Part shown: positions 44,797 to 54,150 of the stretch, one piece after another
Layout of the letters: each line of letters starts with the position of its first letter
Numbering within the stretch: position 1 is the stretch's first letter
Source: PALSA-612 sp963742925
GTDB lineage: Bacteria > Actinomycetota > Thermoleophilia > Gaiellales > Gaiellaceae
Reading direction: 5' to 3'
Assembly (NCBI GenBank): GCA_963742925.1
Contig: CAVUNV010000004.1
Location: forward strand, 496,001-560,000
Length of the DNA: 64,000 nucleotides
Notes under the pieces: generated by a model
The model's database searches: none
Seen by the model: the letters and a program-made list of their open reading frames with translations, nothing else
Told to the model about the DNA's origin: nothing
Position numbers and translations under genes: made by a program

Positions 44797-45857
44797 GCGC
44801 GCGCGAGAAACGCGTTCTCGGCATCGTTGAGGCGCGACGACACGGGAAAGCTCGTGACCGTCATGAGGATCACGGCCTGCCGGCGGCCGTCCGGGCTCGA
44901 GATCGCGAAGCTCGCGTAGCCGGGGACGAGGCCGTTGTGGCCGAAGGCCGGCCCGCACGGGGTTTCGAGCCGGAGCAGCCCGAGGCCGTACCCGTCGGGG
45001 CCGGACCGAGTCGGAACCGTGCTCACCATCGTCCGCAGCAACGCGGGCGGGACGACCTTGCCGCTGAACAGGGCGCGATAGAACGCCGCCACGTCGTCTG
45101 CGGTCGACACGATCGCGCCCGCGGCCCAGGCCCACGACCCGCTGAGCGTGGTCACGTCCCTGTCCAGGTAGTACCCGTGTGCGGCCGGCGCTGGGACGCG
45201 ACGGCCCGCCTCGAAGCTCGTCGCGTCGAGCCCCAGCGGACGGAAGATCCGCCGCGACAGCTCGGCGCCGAGCGTCTTGCCCGTCACCGCCTGGACGATC
45301 AACCCGAGCAGGATGTAGTTCGTGTTCGAGTACGACCACCGTGTGCCGGGCTTGAAGAGCGGCGGATGTGAGAAGGCGACGCCGAGAAGGGCGTGCGGCG
45401 TCCACACGTAGCCGAGTGTCCCTTTCAGGTAGGGCGCGAACACCTGCGGGTCGGAGACGTAGTCGTACAGCCCGGTCGTGTGCTGCAGGAGCTGCCGGAC
45501 AGTGATCTGGGAGCCTCCCGGCACGACTCCAGGCAGCAGGCTCTCGACGCTGTCGCCGAACGAAAGGTTGCCCCGTCCGATCAGCTGGAGGACGAGCGCG
45601 GCGACGAAGGACTTGGTGATGCTGCCGACACGGAATCGGTTGTCCGTCTGCATCGGTGCGCGTGTCTTGCGATTCGCGACCCCGGCCACGAAGTGGAATG
45701 TCGTGCTCCCGTCGCGGACGACTGCGACCACGCCCGGAGAGCCCGCCTTGGCGACGGTGTTCAGCAGGCTCCGGAGCGTCGGGGGTGCTGGCGTCGATGC
45801 CTGAGCGGCGGCCACCGAGACGACGAGCGCGATCGAGACGAGGGCAAGCCGCCTCAC
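44784..45857 (-). CDS. Secreted beta-lactamase-family serine hydrolase
   Basis: 357 residues with a signal peptide (ALVSIALVVSVAAAQA). Class C beta-lactamase/DD-peptidase fold: SxxK in VGSITKSF, YxN in WSYSNTNYI, and an HxG-type motif in FGHNGLVPGY; also LLQHTTGLYDY. Family members are D-alanyl-D-alanine carboxypeptidases, D-aminopeptidases or esterases; resistance function is not implied. Coupled by ATGA to the U32-like gene upstream, so the three-gene set with the M20 peptidase probably handles peptides. Confidence 0.87.
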   Translation of the reverse strand: MRRLALVSIALVVSVAAAQASTPAPPTLRSLLNTVAKAGSPGVVAVVRDGSTTFHFVAGVANRKTRAPMQTDNRFRVGSITKSFVAALVLQLIGRGNLSFGDSVESLLPGVVPGGSQITVRQLLQHTTGLYDYVSDPQVFAPYLKGTLGYVWTPHALLGVAFSHPPLFKPGTRWSYSNTNYILLGLIVQAVTGKTLGAELSRRIFRPLGLDATSFEAGRRVPAPAAHGYYLDRDVTTLSGSWAWAAGAIVSTADDVAAFYRALFSGKVVPPALLRTMVSTVPTRSGPDGYGLGLLRLETPCGPAFGHNGLVPGYASFAISSPDGRRQAVILMTVTSFPVSSRLNDAENAFLARAYCD

Positions 45858-46786
45858 GACGGCACCGGCACGGCGAGACCCTCGGCGCCGAGCTCCGATG
45901 TGATCGGGGCGTAGCCCGAGCGGTCGAGCAGGTCGAGGCCGAGTCGCGCCCGCCGGACCCGTTCACGGGACAGCGCCACGGTCGTCGACTCCAGGTGCGT
46001 CCCGGCCGGGTAGACGTCGGGTGCATTGCGCAGGCCGAACTTGACGTAGACCGGCGACGCGACGCGGATCAACTCGGGGATCTCGTGCAGCCGCACGAAG
46101 CCGCCGAGGTTGTCGGGAGCCTCGACGTAGACGTCGAGCGGGCAGTCGACGGCGGCGCGGATCGCCGCGATCTGGGCGAGCGAGAGGTCGGTCGGAAGGT
46201 TGATCGTGGCGGCACCGAGCTGCTCGAGCACCCGGGCCGAGGCCGGGTTCGCAGCGGGCAGCATCACCGAGATCTTCGCCTGCATGTCGACCGGGAGCTC
46301 CCCTGCGACCTTCAGCGCGGTGAACGCCGAGAGCACCCCGAGGTCGGCGATCAGCACGCTGCGGAACCCGTGGTCGGCGGCCCGTCGAACGTCGTCGAGG
46401 CAGGCGACGACCTGCTCCTGCCCGTGCGCCGCCGGCGCAACGGCGGCACCCGCCGGCGACCGCGCAGTCGCCGAGATTCCCCACCCCGCGTTCGGCCGGG
46501 CGAAGAGCGAGATCTCGACCCCGGCCCCGGCCCCCGCCCGCGCCATCTCGTCCAGCTCGTCGTCCATGTGCAGGAAGACGCCGCTCCCCTGGGACACGCG
46601 GTGGACACGGACGCCGAGCCGCTCGGCCTCCTCGAGCACGGCGTCGAGGCAGCGTGGCCCCTCCGTGCTCGGGATCTCGACCCTGTACTGCGCTCCGTCC
46701 GGAAAACGCTTTTCCGAGCCGGGGAGCTCGTTGAGGTCACCCGGCGGGAGGCCGATCGAGCGCAGGAAGTCCCGTGTCGAGGTCAT
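45854..46786 (-). CDS. U32-peptidase-like TIM-barrel protein
   Basis: 310 residues, tentatively related to U32-type peptidases. Segments typical of a beta/alpha barrel alternate: HRVSQGSGVFLHMDDELDEM, VEISLFARPNAGW, SVLIADLGVLSAF, VYVEAPDNLGGFV, PVYVKFGLRNAPDVYPAG. No clear catalytic motif. Lies between an M20 peptidase (3-nt gap) and a serine hydrolase (4-nt overlap). Function unproven; could be a peptide-modifying or dehydrating enzyme. Confidence 0.55.
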   Translation of the reverse strand: MTSTRDFLRSIGLPPGDLNELPGSEKRFPDGAQYRVEIPSTEGPRCLDAVLEEAERLGVRVHRVSQGSGVFLHMDDELDEMARAGAGAGVEISLFARPNAGWGISATARSPAGAAVAPAAHGQEQVVACLDDVRRAADHGFRSVLIADLGVLSAFTALKVAGELPVDMQAKISVMLPAANPASARVLEQLGAATINLPTDLSLAQIAAIRAAVDCPLDVYVEAPDNLGGFVRLHEIPELIRVASPVYVKFGLRNAPDVYPAGTHLESTTVALSRERVRRARLGLDLLDRSGYAPITSELGAEGLAVPVPS

Positions 46787-46789
46787 GCG

Positions 46790-47866
46790 CTACAGCCCGG
46801 GGTCCTGGAGCAGGCCCGCGAGCAGACGTGCGCGCACCGGCAGCGCGTCGAGGAGGATCTGCTCGTCGTGTGCGTGGGCTCCCTTGCCTTCGGCGCCCAG
46901 GCCGTCCAGCACGGGGATCCCGAGCGCGCCGACGAGATTCCCGTCCGAGCCGCCGCCGGAGGACGCCTCCTTCAGGTCGAGCCCGAGCCCGCGGCCGATC
47001 TCCCGCGCCCTCGCGAACAGCCTGGCGCCGCCCGGCGTGCGCTCGAGCGGGGGCCGCGTCCACTCGCCGTCGATCTCGATCGACGTCCCCGCGATCATCG
47101 GCTCGAGGCCGCGCAGGGTGCGCTCCAGCCGCTCCAGATCGGCGCGCTTGGAGACGCGGACGTCGAGCCGCGCGTCGGCGTAGGCGGCGACCACGTTCTC
47201 GCGCGTGCCGCCGTGGACCACTCCCACGTTGACCGAGATGCCGCGGTCGTGATCGGTGAGCTCGTGGAGCCGGATGATCTGGTGCGCGAGCTCCTCGACC
47301 GCGCTGGCGCCGTCGATCAGGCTCGTTCCCGCGTGGGCTGCACGGCCGGTGATGGCGACGTGAAAGCGGCCGAGCCCCTTGCGGGCAGTCTTCAGGTTGC
47401 CGCGGCCCGTGGGCGGCTCGACGACGAGCGCCGCAGCGACGCCGGCGGCCGCCTCGTCCATCGCCCCGCGCGCAGTGCGGCTGCCCTGCTCCTCGTCGGC
47501 GGTCAGGAACACGCGGAGCGCGCGCCGGTCGGGCCCGGCCGCGTGGATCGCCTCCAGCATCAGTACCAGGCAGCCCTTCATGTCGTAGACGCCGGGCCCG
47601 AAGGCGAGGTTGCCCTCGACCCGATACGGCATCGTCTCGAGCGTCCCCTCTTCCCAGACCGTGTCCGTGTGGCCGAGCAGGAGCAGCGGCTCCCCCCGGC
47701 CGTCGAGCTCCGCCACGACGTGGTCGTCATCGAGGATGCGGACGTTCCCACCGACCGCCTCGAGCTCGTCAGCCAACCGTACGGCAACCTTGCGAACACC
47801 CGTCGAGTAGGTCGGCGACTCGATCTCGACGAGCTCGCGCAGCAGGGACAGTGGCTCAGTCGGCAT
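46790..47866 (-). CDS. M20-family metallopeptidase (carboxypeptidase G2-like)
   Basis: 358 residues. Zinc sites: LLLGHTDTVW, the bridging Asp in GVYDMKGCLV, Glu pair in TADEEQGS, and late His in GKGAHAHDEQ; the dimerisation insert starts near GRFHVAITGRAAHAGTS. Glutamate carboxypeptidase-like, removing C-terminal residues from peptides or folates. ATG at 47866; on the minus strand TAGAAC lies 8 nt upstream. First gene of a three-gene hydrolase operon. Confidence 0.88.
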   Translation of the reverse strand: MPTEPLSLLRELVEIESPTYSTGVRKVAVRLADELEAVGGNVRILDDDHVVAELDGRGEPLLLLGHTDTVWEEGTLETMPYRVEGNLAFGPGVYDMKGCLVLMLEAIHAAGPDRRALRVFLTADEEQGSRTARGAMDEAAAGVAAALVVEPPTGRGNLKTARKGLGRFHVAITGRAAHAGTSLIDGASAVEELAHQIIRLHELTDHDRGISVNVGVVHGGTRENVVAAYADARLDVRVSKRADLERLERTLRGLEPMIAGTSIEIDGEWTRPPLERTPGGARLFARAREIGRGLGLDLKEASSGGGSDGNLVGALGIPVLDGLGAEGKGAHAHDEQILLDALPVRARLLAGLLQDPGL

Positions 47867-47990
47867 CCATGTGTGTTCTACCGATTTGTCACGGACGGGT
47901 CACAGACACGTGACACTCTTCGGGTTACGATCTAACGTGGGTGGTGGGCTGGGGTGCCCCGGCTGATCGAGGCTCGAGGCGGTCGGCGGC

Positions 47991-49880
47991 TCAGGCTTGG
48001 GCGGACTCGACGAGTGATTCCCACCGCTCGAACAGCGCCTCCAAGTCCTCACGGGCTCGCCGGTAGGCGGAGACCGCGTCCACGTTCGCCCAGTCGTCGG
48101 CGAGGCGCCGCTCGAGCTCGGCCACCGTCTGTTCCTGCGCTTCGATCTCGGCCTCGATCCGCTCGAGCTCGCGCGGCCGGCGCGGTTTTTCGGCCGCCGG
48201 GGCGGGCTTGGGCGGCTTCGGCTGCTCCTTGCGGACAGGTCCGAGGGCCTGTCCCTCGGACCTGTCCCGTTCGGACTGGGCCCGTTCGTCCCGGCGGCGG
48301 ACGTAGTCGGCCCAGCCGCCGTCGTAGGACTCGAGGCGGCCGCCCTCGATCGCAAGCGTTCGATCCGCGACGGCGTCGAGGAGCGCTCGGTCGTGCGAGA
48401 CGAGCAGCACCGTCCCCGGAAACGCCCGCAGCGCGTCCTCGAGCGCCTCGCGGCTCTCGAGGTCGAGGTGGTTCGTCGGCTCGTCGAGGATGAGGAAGTT
48501 GGCGCCGGAGGCCACGACGGCCGCCAGGGCGAGCCGTCGCCGTTCGCCCCCGGACAGAACGGAGACAGCCTTCTGGTGCTCGTCCCAGCCCGAGAACAGG
48601 AAGCGGCCGAGCAGGTTCTGCGCGTTCGGCCGCGTCAACCCGGTCATCGACTGGACGCAGTCCAGCACCGAGCCGCGCTCGTCGAGCTCCGTCTCCTGCT
48701 GCGAGAAATAGGCCGGGACGACGCCGTGGCCGAGCTGTCGCCCGAGCAGTGTCCCCAGGAGCGTCGTCTTGCCCGAGCCGTTCGGGCCGACGAGCGCGAC
48801 GTGCTCACCGCGATCGACGGCGAACGAGACATCGGTGAGCAGCTTCTTGTCACCCGCGGACACGTCGAGCCCGGTCACGTCGACGACGACGCGGCCGCTC
48901 CGCGGCGGGTCGAGGAACTCGAACCCGAGCGATCGGTTGTGGAGCGTCAGCGCCTCGAGCTCGGCGGCCGTCCGGGCGCGCTCGTCGGCCAGCCGGCCGA
49001 TGTGCGTCAGCTTCGCCTGCGCCTGCTTCGCCTTGGTCTTCTTGTAGCGAAAGCGCTCCACGAACCGCTCCAGGCGCGCGATGTCGGCGTCGTAGCGCTG
49101 CATGGCCTTGCCGGCCGCCAGCGCGCGCGAGGCCTTTTCGCGTCGCCAGTCGTGCCAGGGGCCGGCGAAGTAGAGCGAACGGCCGCCCTCGAGCTCGAGC
49201 ACGGCCGTGGTCACCGCCTCCAGGAACCAGCGATCGTGGGCGACGAGGATCACCGCGGCGTCCAGCGAGACGAGCGTCGTCTCGAGCCACTCGAGATTGG
49301 CGACGTCGAGGTGGTTGGTCGGCTCGTCGAGGAGCAGCAGGTCAGGGTCGCCTGCGAGCGAGCGGCCGAGCGACGCGCGCGTCAGCTCGCCGCCCGAGAA
49401 CGTCGTCAGCTGTCGGTCGAGGTCGTCGTCGGAGAAGCCGAGGCCCCGGACGACGGCGGTCGTGCGCGAGCGCCAGTCCCAGCCGCCCGCGTGCTCGAGT
49501 TGCGCCTGCGCCTCCGAGTAGCGTCGCATCGTCGCCGCGTCGTGGGCGCCCTCACCCATCGACGTCTCCAGCCGGTTCAGCTCTTGCTCGAGGGCGACGA
49601 GGTCTGCGGCGCCGCCGAGGACGTAGTCGCGGAGCGTCAGGTCGAGGTGGAGCGGCGGCCGCTGGTCGTGCAGCGCGACGCGCGTCCCCTTCGAGAACAC
49701 GAGCTCGCCTCCGTGCAGCTCCGTCTGGCGCGCGAGGATGCGGAGCAGGGTCGTCTTGCCCGCTCCGTTCGGGCCGGACAGCGCCAGCCGCTCGCCGCGC
49801 TCGACCTTGAACGAGACGCCGTCGAAGAGCAGCTTGCCGCCGAGCTCCTTGCGCAGGCTTGTTGCGATGACCACTGCCAT
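47991..49880 (-). CDS. ABC-F family ATPase
   Basis: 629 residues, soluble duplicated ABC protein. ABC1: GPNGAGKTT, LTTFSGGELTRASL, LLLLDEPTNHLD. Linker helices rich in Lys/Arg (RYKKTKAKQAQAKL). ABC2: GPNGSGKTT, VLSGGERRRLALA, FLILDEPTNHLDL. C-terminal coiled coil (ERIEAEIEAQEQTVAELERRL). ABC-F proteins act on the ribosome (EttA/Uup-like translation factors or protection proteins). The tail linker contains an in-frame 15-bp inverted repeat encoding SEGQALGPVR. The 124-nt gap to the M20 gene shows nothing beyond a TGTCACGTGTCTGTGAC-like palindrome near 47900. Confidence 0.9.
   Translation of the reverse strand: MAVVIATSLRKELGGKLLFDGVSFKVERGERLALSGPNGAGKTTLLRILARQTELHGGELVFSKGTRVALHDQRPPLHLDLTLRDYVLGGAADLVALEQELNRLETSMGEGAHDAATMRRYSEAQAQLEHAGGWDWRSRTTAVVRGLGFSDDDLDRQLTTFSGGELTRASLGRSLAGDPDLLLLDEPTNHLDVANLEWLETTLVSLDAAVILVAHDRWFLEAVTTAVLELEGGRSLYFAGPWHDWRREKASRALAAGKAMQRYDADIARLERFVERFRYKKTKAKQAQAKLTHIGRLADERARTAAELEALTLHNRSLGFEFLDPPRSGRVVVDVTGLDVSAGDKKLLTDVSFAVDRGEHVALVGPNGSGKTTLLGTLLGRQLGHGVVPAYFSQQETELDERGSVLDCVQSMTGLTRPNAQNLLGRFLFSGWDEHQKAVSVLSGGERRRLALAAVVASGANFLILDEPTNHLDLESREALEDALRAFPGTVLLVSHDRALLDAVADRTLAIEGGRLESYDGGWADYVRRRDERAQSERDRSEGQALGPVRKEQPKPPKPAPAAEKPRRPRELERIEAEIEAQEQTVAELERRLADDWANVDAVSAYRRAREDLEALFERWESLVESAQA
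48233..48267. repeat. 15-bp perfect inverted repeat within the ABC-F gene
   Basis: GGACAGGTCCGAGGG (48233-48247), 5-nt spacer, exact complement (48253-48267). Lies in the low-complexity linker after the second ATPase domain, in frame. Resembles a small mobile or REP-like palindrome tolerated in a disordered region. Confidence 0.75.
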
Positions 49881-49988
49881 GCGTCAAGCGTAGTGCAGTG
49901 AAAATCATCGCGGCCCGATTCTGCTCTTGCCGCGACAATGCCTTCGACGCCGTTTCACGGCGAGAAAAATCGACACGAAGGCGTCACT

Positions 49989-50059
49989 GACACGGCACCG
50001 TTTCGCCGGTATCGTCCTCGGCGAGGGCGGAGGGACGACGCCCCGCCCTTGGGCGGGGG
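49989..50059 (+). repeat. 71-nt element upstream of tkt (copy B)
   Basis: Plus-strand copy of the element before thrC (24620-24690), ending 77 nt before the tkt GTG, same orientation relative to the gene. The last 53 nt are identical. Contains the CCCCGCCC-TT-GGGCGGGG hairpin without T-run. Confidence 0.7.
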
Positions 50060-50124
50060 TACCGGGCCGACACGTCCGGACAGGGTTGCGCCTGCAAGGA
50101 GGCCGAGCGTCGGCGCCGAGCGCG

Positions 50125-50130
50125 TATCGT
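50125..50130 (+). promoter_or_regulatory. Candidate -10 for leaderless tkt mRNA
   Basis: TATCGT ends 6 nt before the GTG at 50137. If right, the 71-nt element lies upstream of the tkt promoter, so it would not be in the tkt mRNA. Confidence 0.4.
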
Positions 50131-50136
50131 TAGGCC

Positions 50137-52155
50137 GTGCCTCAGGACGACCTCGAGCGGCGCTCGATCGACACCATCCGCGTGCTCGCGATGGACTCGG
50201 TTCAGAAGGCGAACGCCGGCCATCCGGGCACCGCGATGGCGCTCGCGCCGGTCGCGTACCTGATCTACACCGAGCTGCTCCGCCACAACCCTGCGAATCC
50301 GGCATGGCCGGACCGCGACCGGTTCGTTCTCTCTGCAGGTCATGCCTGCGTCCTCCAGTACGCGACGCTCCATCTGACCGGCTACGACCTGTCCCTCGAC
50401 GACCTGAAGCAGTTCCGCCAGTGGGGATCGCGCACGCCCGGCCACCCCGAGCACTTCGTGACCGCGGGCATCGAGACGACGACGGGCCCGCTCGGCCAGG
50501 GCGTCGCCAACGGCGTCGGGTTCGGCCTCGCCGAGCGCTTCCTCGCGCAGCGCTACAACCGGCCCCACCACGAGATCGTCGACCACCACGTCTACGCGAT
50601 CTGCTCCGACGGCGACCTGATGGAAGGAGTGGCATCGGAGGCGTGCTCGGTCGCCGGCCACCTCGGTCTCGGCAAGCTGATCTACCTCTACGACGACAAC
50701 CGGATCACGATCGACGGCACGACGGCGCTCTCGTTCTCCCGCGAGGACAAGGGCGCGCGCTTCGAGGCATACGGCTGGCATGTCCAGCACGTCCACGACG
50801 TGAACGACCTCGACGAGCTGCGCGCCGCCTACAGGGCAGCGCAGGACGAGACCGAGCGCCCGAGCCTGATCGTCGCGCACACCCACATCGCCTACCCGGC
50901 CCCGCACGCGATCGACACGGCGAAGGCGCACGGGAGCCCGCTCGGCGAGGACGAGGTGCGGGCCACGAAGGAGGTGCTCGGCTGGGATCCCGGCGAGACG
51001 TTCGTCGTCCCGGGCGGCGTCTACGAGCACATGAGCCAGGCGGGGCGCGGCGCCGGGCTCGAGGCGGAATGGCAGAAGCGCTTCGACGCCTGGAGCCAGG
51101 CGCTCCCCGAGGCACGGAAGGATTGGGATCAGGTGCACACGGGCCGGCCGCGACCGGGCTACGAGCAGGCGCTACCGACCTTCGAGGCGGGCGAGGACAT
51201 GGCGACTCGCGACGCCGGAAAGCAGGCGATGCAGGCGTTCAAGCCGTTCGTGCCCACGATGCTCGGGGGTGCGGCTGACCTCGTCGAGTCGACGAAGACC
51301 GAGCTCGAGGGCGCAGGTGTCTTCTCGTCCACGCACGCGGGGCGCAACATCGCGTTCGGCATCCGCGAGCACGGTATGGGCTCGATCGTCAACGGCCTGG
51401 CGCTGCACGGCGGCATTGTCAAGCCCTACGGCTCGACCTTCCTCGTCTTCTCGGACTACATGCGGCCGGCCGTGCGGCTGTCGGCCCTCACTCACCTCCC
51501 GGTCGTCTGGGCCTACACCCACGACTCGATCGGGCTCGGCGAGGACGGTCCCACGCACCAGCCGATCGAGCATTACGCGGCGCTGCGCGCCATCCCGAAC
51601 CTGTGGTTCATCCGCCCGGCGGACGCGAACGAGACCGCGTACGCCTGGAAGCTCGCGCTCGCGCGGGAGGACGGGCCGGTGGCGCTGTCGCTGACGCGGC
51701 AGAAGGTGCCGACGCTCGACCGCTCCGACCTCGCACCCGCCTCCGGTGTCGAGCAGGGCGCCTACGTGCTCTGGGAGTCCGGCGATCCCGATCTGATCCT
51801 GATCGCCACCGGCTCGGAGGTCTCGCTTGCCCTCGATGCCGGCCGGAGGATCGCCGCCGAGAACGGCACCGGCGTCCGCGTCGTCTCGATGCCCTGCTGG
51901 GAGCTCTACGAAGAGCAGCCGCAGTCCTATCGCGACGATGTGCTGCCACCCGGCGTCCGGGCGCGACTGTCGGTCGAGGCGGGCGTCGCGCAGGGCTGGG
52001 AGCGCTGGGTCGGCGACGAGGGCGACTCGCTGGCGCTCGATCGCTTCGGCGCGTCGGCACCGGGCCCCACGGTCATGGCCGAGCTGGGTTACACCGTCGA
52101 CAACGTGGTCGCACGCGCGACCGCCGTCCTCGAAAGGGCCAAGGAACATGTCTGA
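50137..52155 (+). CDS. tkt: Transketolase
   Basis: 672 residues; TPP enzyme of the non-oxidative pentose phosphate pathway. DSVQKANAGHPGTAM at the N-terminus, TGPLGQGVANGVG, TPP motif CSDGDLMEGVASEA...YDDNRITIDG, FGIREHGMGSI, and THDSIGLGEDGPTHQP. Standard length. First of three overlapping pentose-phosphate genes (tkt-tal 8 nt, tal-gnd 4 nt). Confidence 0.96.
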   Translation: MPQDDLERRSIDTIRVLAMDSVQKANAGHPGTAMALAPVAYLIYTELLRHNPANPAWPDRDRFVLSAGHACVLQYATLHLTGYDLSLDDLKQFRQWGSRTPGHPEHFVTAGIETTTGPLGQGVANGVGFGLAERFLAQRYNRPHHEIVDHHVYAICSDGDLMEGVASEACSVAGHLGLGKLIYLYDDNRITIDGTTALSFSREDKGARFEAYGWHVQHVHDVNDLDELRAAYRAAQDETERPSLIVAHTHIAYPAPHAIDTAKAHGSPLGEDEVRATKEVLGWDPGETFVVPGGVYEHMSQAGRGAGLEAEWQKRFDAWSQALPEARKDWDQVHTGRPRPGYEQALPTFEAGEDMATRDAGKQAMQAFKPFVPTMLGGAADLVESTKTELEGAGVFSSTHAGRNIAFGIREHGMGSIVNGLALHGGIVKPYGSTFLVFSDYMRPAVRLSALTHLPVVWAYTHDSIGLGEDGPTHQPIEHYAALRAIPNLWFIRPADANETAYAWKLALAREDGPVALSLTRQKVPTLDRSDLAPASGVEQGAYVLWESGDPDLILIATGSEVSLALDAGRRIAAENGTGVRVVSMPCWELYEEQPQSYRDDVLPPGVRARLSVEAGVAQGWERWVGDEGDSLALDRFGASAPGPTVMAELGYTVDNVVARATAVLERAKEHV

Positions 52156-53260
52156 ATCCAACCTGCACAGGCTTTCGGGCCTCGGCCAGTCGGTCTGGAT
52201 CGACTCGCTCTCGCGCGAGATGCTCGAGAGCGGGCAGCTCGCGAGGCTGATGGCCGACGACGCCGTCACGGGCGTCACCTCGAACCCGACCATCTTCCAG
52301 AAGGCGCTCGCCGAAGGCACGCGCTACGACGCCCAGCTGAAGGAGCTGCTCGGCTCCGTTGACGACCCGACCGAGATCTTCTTCCAGCTCGCGGCCCGGG
52401 ACATCCGTGAGGCCTGCGACCTGATGCGTGACGTCTGGGACGAGGGCGCCGGCCTGCGTGGCTATGTCTCGCTCGAGGTCGATCCGACGCTCGCCTACGA
52501 CACCGAGGCGACGTACGAGCAGGCGAAACGGCTCCACGCGCTCGTCGACAGGCCGAACGCCTACGTGAAGATCCCGGCGACGCGCCCCGGCCTCCCCGCG
52601 ATCGAGGACATGATCGCCTCGGGCAAGTCGATCAACGTCACCCTGATCTTCTCGCTGCAGCGCCACCGCGAGGTGATGGAGGCTTACGTCCGCGGGCTCG
52701 AGCGCCTCGTGGCGTCCGGCGGCGATCCGCGCAAGGCCTCCTCGGTGGCCAGCTTCTTCGTCTCCCGTGTCGACAGCGAGGCGGACAAGCGGCTCGACGC
52801 GATCGGCTCGGACACGGCGCTCGCCCTGCGCGGCAAGCTCGCCGTGGCCAACGCCCGCCTCGCCTACCTGAGCTGGCAGCAGGTGTTCTCCGGGGAGCGC
52901 TGGCAGTACCTCGCCGGCAAGGGCGCGTCCAAGCAGTGGTGCCTGTGGGCCTCGACCTCGACGAAGAACCCGGACTACCCGGACACGCTCTACGTGGACA
53001 GCCTGATCGGGCCCGAGACCGTGAACACCATGCCGCTCGAGACCGTCGAGGCGTTCCAGGACCACGGCCGGGTGGCGCTGACGCTCGAAGAGGGGCTCGA
53101 CGAGGCGCAGTCGCTGCTTCGCGAGCTCGAGCAGGTGGGCGTCGACGTGGACGACGTCACCGAGACGCTCGAGGCCGAAGGCGTGCAGAAGTTCGACGAC
53201 TCCTTCTCCGAGCTCCTCGACGGCATCCGTGCCAAGCGCGGCGAGCTGGTGTCCGCATGA
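52148..53260 (+). CDS. tal: Transaldolase (actinobacterial long type)
   Basis: 370 residues; transfers a dihydroxyacetone unit between sugar phosphates. LGQSVWIDSLSREM, GVTSNPTIFQKAL, the YVSLEVDPTLAYDT strand, Schiff-base lysine in YVKIPATRPGL, NVTLIFSLQRHREV and ASTSTKNPDYPDTLYV mark the class I transaldolase family common in actinobacteria and cyanobacteria. ATG at 52148 overlaps tkt by 8 nt. Confidence 0.95.
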   Translation: MSESNLHRLSGLGQSVWIDSLSREMLESGQLARLMADDAVTGVTSNPTIFQKALAEGTRYDAQLKELLGSVDDPTEIFFQLAARDIREACDLMRDVWDEGAGLRGYVSLEVDPTLAYDTEATYEQAKRLHALVDRPNAYVKIPATRPGLPAIEDMIASGKSINVTLIFSLQRHREVMEAYVRGLERLVASGGDPRKASSVASFFVSRVDSEADKRLDAIGSDTALALRGKLAVANARLAYLSWQQVFSGERWQYLAGKGASKQWCLWASTSTKNPDYPDTLYVDSLIGPETVNTMPLETVEAFQDHGRVALTLEEGLDEAQSLLRELEQVGVDVDDVTETLEAEGVQKFDDSFSELLDGIRAKRGELVSA

Positions 53261-54135
53261 GGCTCGGGCTCGTCGGTCTCGGCAAGATGGGCGGCAACAT
53301 GGCCGAGCGCCTGCGCCGCCACGGACACGAGGTCGAGACCTACGCGCGCACCGATCCGGCACGAACCGTGACCTCGCTCGAGGAGCTCGTCTCGAAGCTC
53401 GAGGCGCCGCGGGTCGTCTGGCTGATGGTGCCGGCGGGTGATGCGACCGAGCAGGCCTACGCCACGCTGCTCGGCCTGCTCGAGGCGGGCGATGTGCTCG
53501 TCGACGGCGGCAACTCGAACTTCCGCGACTCGCAGCGGCGGTCGGTCGGAGCGAAGGAGAAGGGCATCCGGTACCTCGACGCAGGCGTCTCCGGCGGGAT
53601 CTGGGGGCTCGAAGGCGGCTACTGCGTGATGGTCGGCGGCGACGCCGACGCGTTCGCGGTCGTCGAGCCGCTCTGCCGCGACCTGACGGAGGAGGGCGGC
53701 TACGCGCACGTCGGCGCGTCCGGCGCGGGCCACTTCACGAAGATGGTGCACAACGGCATCGAGTACGGGCTGATGCAGTCCTTTGCCGAGGGGTTCGAGA
53801 TCATGAACGCGTCCGAGTTCGGCCTCGACCTGCGGCAGCTGGCCGCTCTCTGGCAGCACGGCTCGGTCGTTCGCAGCTGGCTCCTGGAGCTGCTCGAGCT
53901 GGCACTCGCCGACGATCCCGGCCTCGAGCAGATCCGAGGCTACGTCCAGGACTCGGGCGAGGGGCGCTGGACCGTTCAGGCCGCGATCGACGAGGACGTC
54001 CCTGCGCCGGTGATCACGCTGTCCCTCTTCGCCCGCTTCGCGTCCCGCCAGGACGAGTCCTTCGCTGCGAAGGTCAACGCGGCGCTCCGCAATCAATTCG
54101 GCGGCCACGCCGTCAAAAGGACGGGGGACGACTGA
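53257..54135 (+). CDS. gnd: 6-phosphogluconate dehydrogenase, short decarboxylating type
   Basis: 292 residues; oxidises 6-phosphogluconate to ribulose-5-phosphate and CO2. LGLVGLGKMGGNMAERL (nucleotide binding), DGGNSNFRDS, DAGVSGGIW, and active-site GHFTKMVHNGIEYGLMQ with catalytic Lys, Asn and Glu. Much shorter than the E. coli enzyme (468), matching the short GndA/YqeC-like subtype that usually prefers NAD. Coupled to tal by ATGA. Confidence 0.93.
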   Translation: MRLGLVGLGKMGGNMAERLRRHGHEVETYARTDPARTVTSLEELVSKLEAPRVVWLMVPAGDATEQAYATLLGLLEAGDVLVDGGNSNFRDSQRRSVGAKEKGIRYLDAGVSGGIWGLEGGYCVMVGGDADAFAVVEPLCRDLTEEGGYAHVGASGAGHFTKMVHNGIEYGLMQSFAEGFEIMNASEFGLDLRQLAALWQHGSVVRSWLLELLELALADDPGLEQIRGYVQDSGEGRWTVQAAIDEDVPAPVITLSLFARFASRQDESFAAKVNAALRNQFGGHAVKRTGDD

Positions 54136-54150
54136 TGTCGGAGGAAGCTC

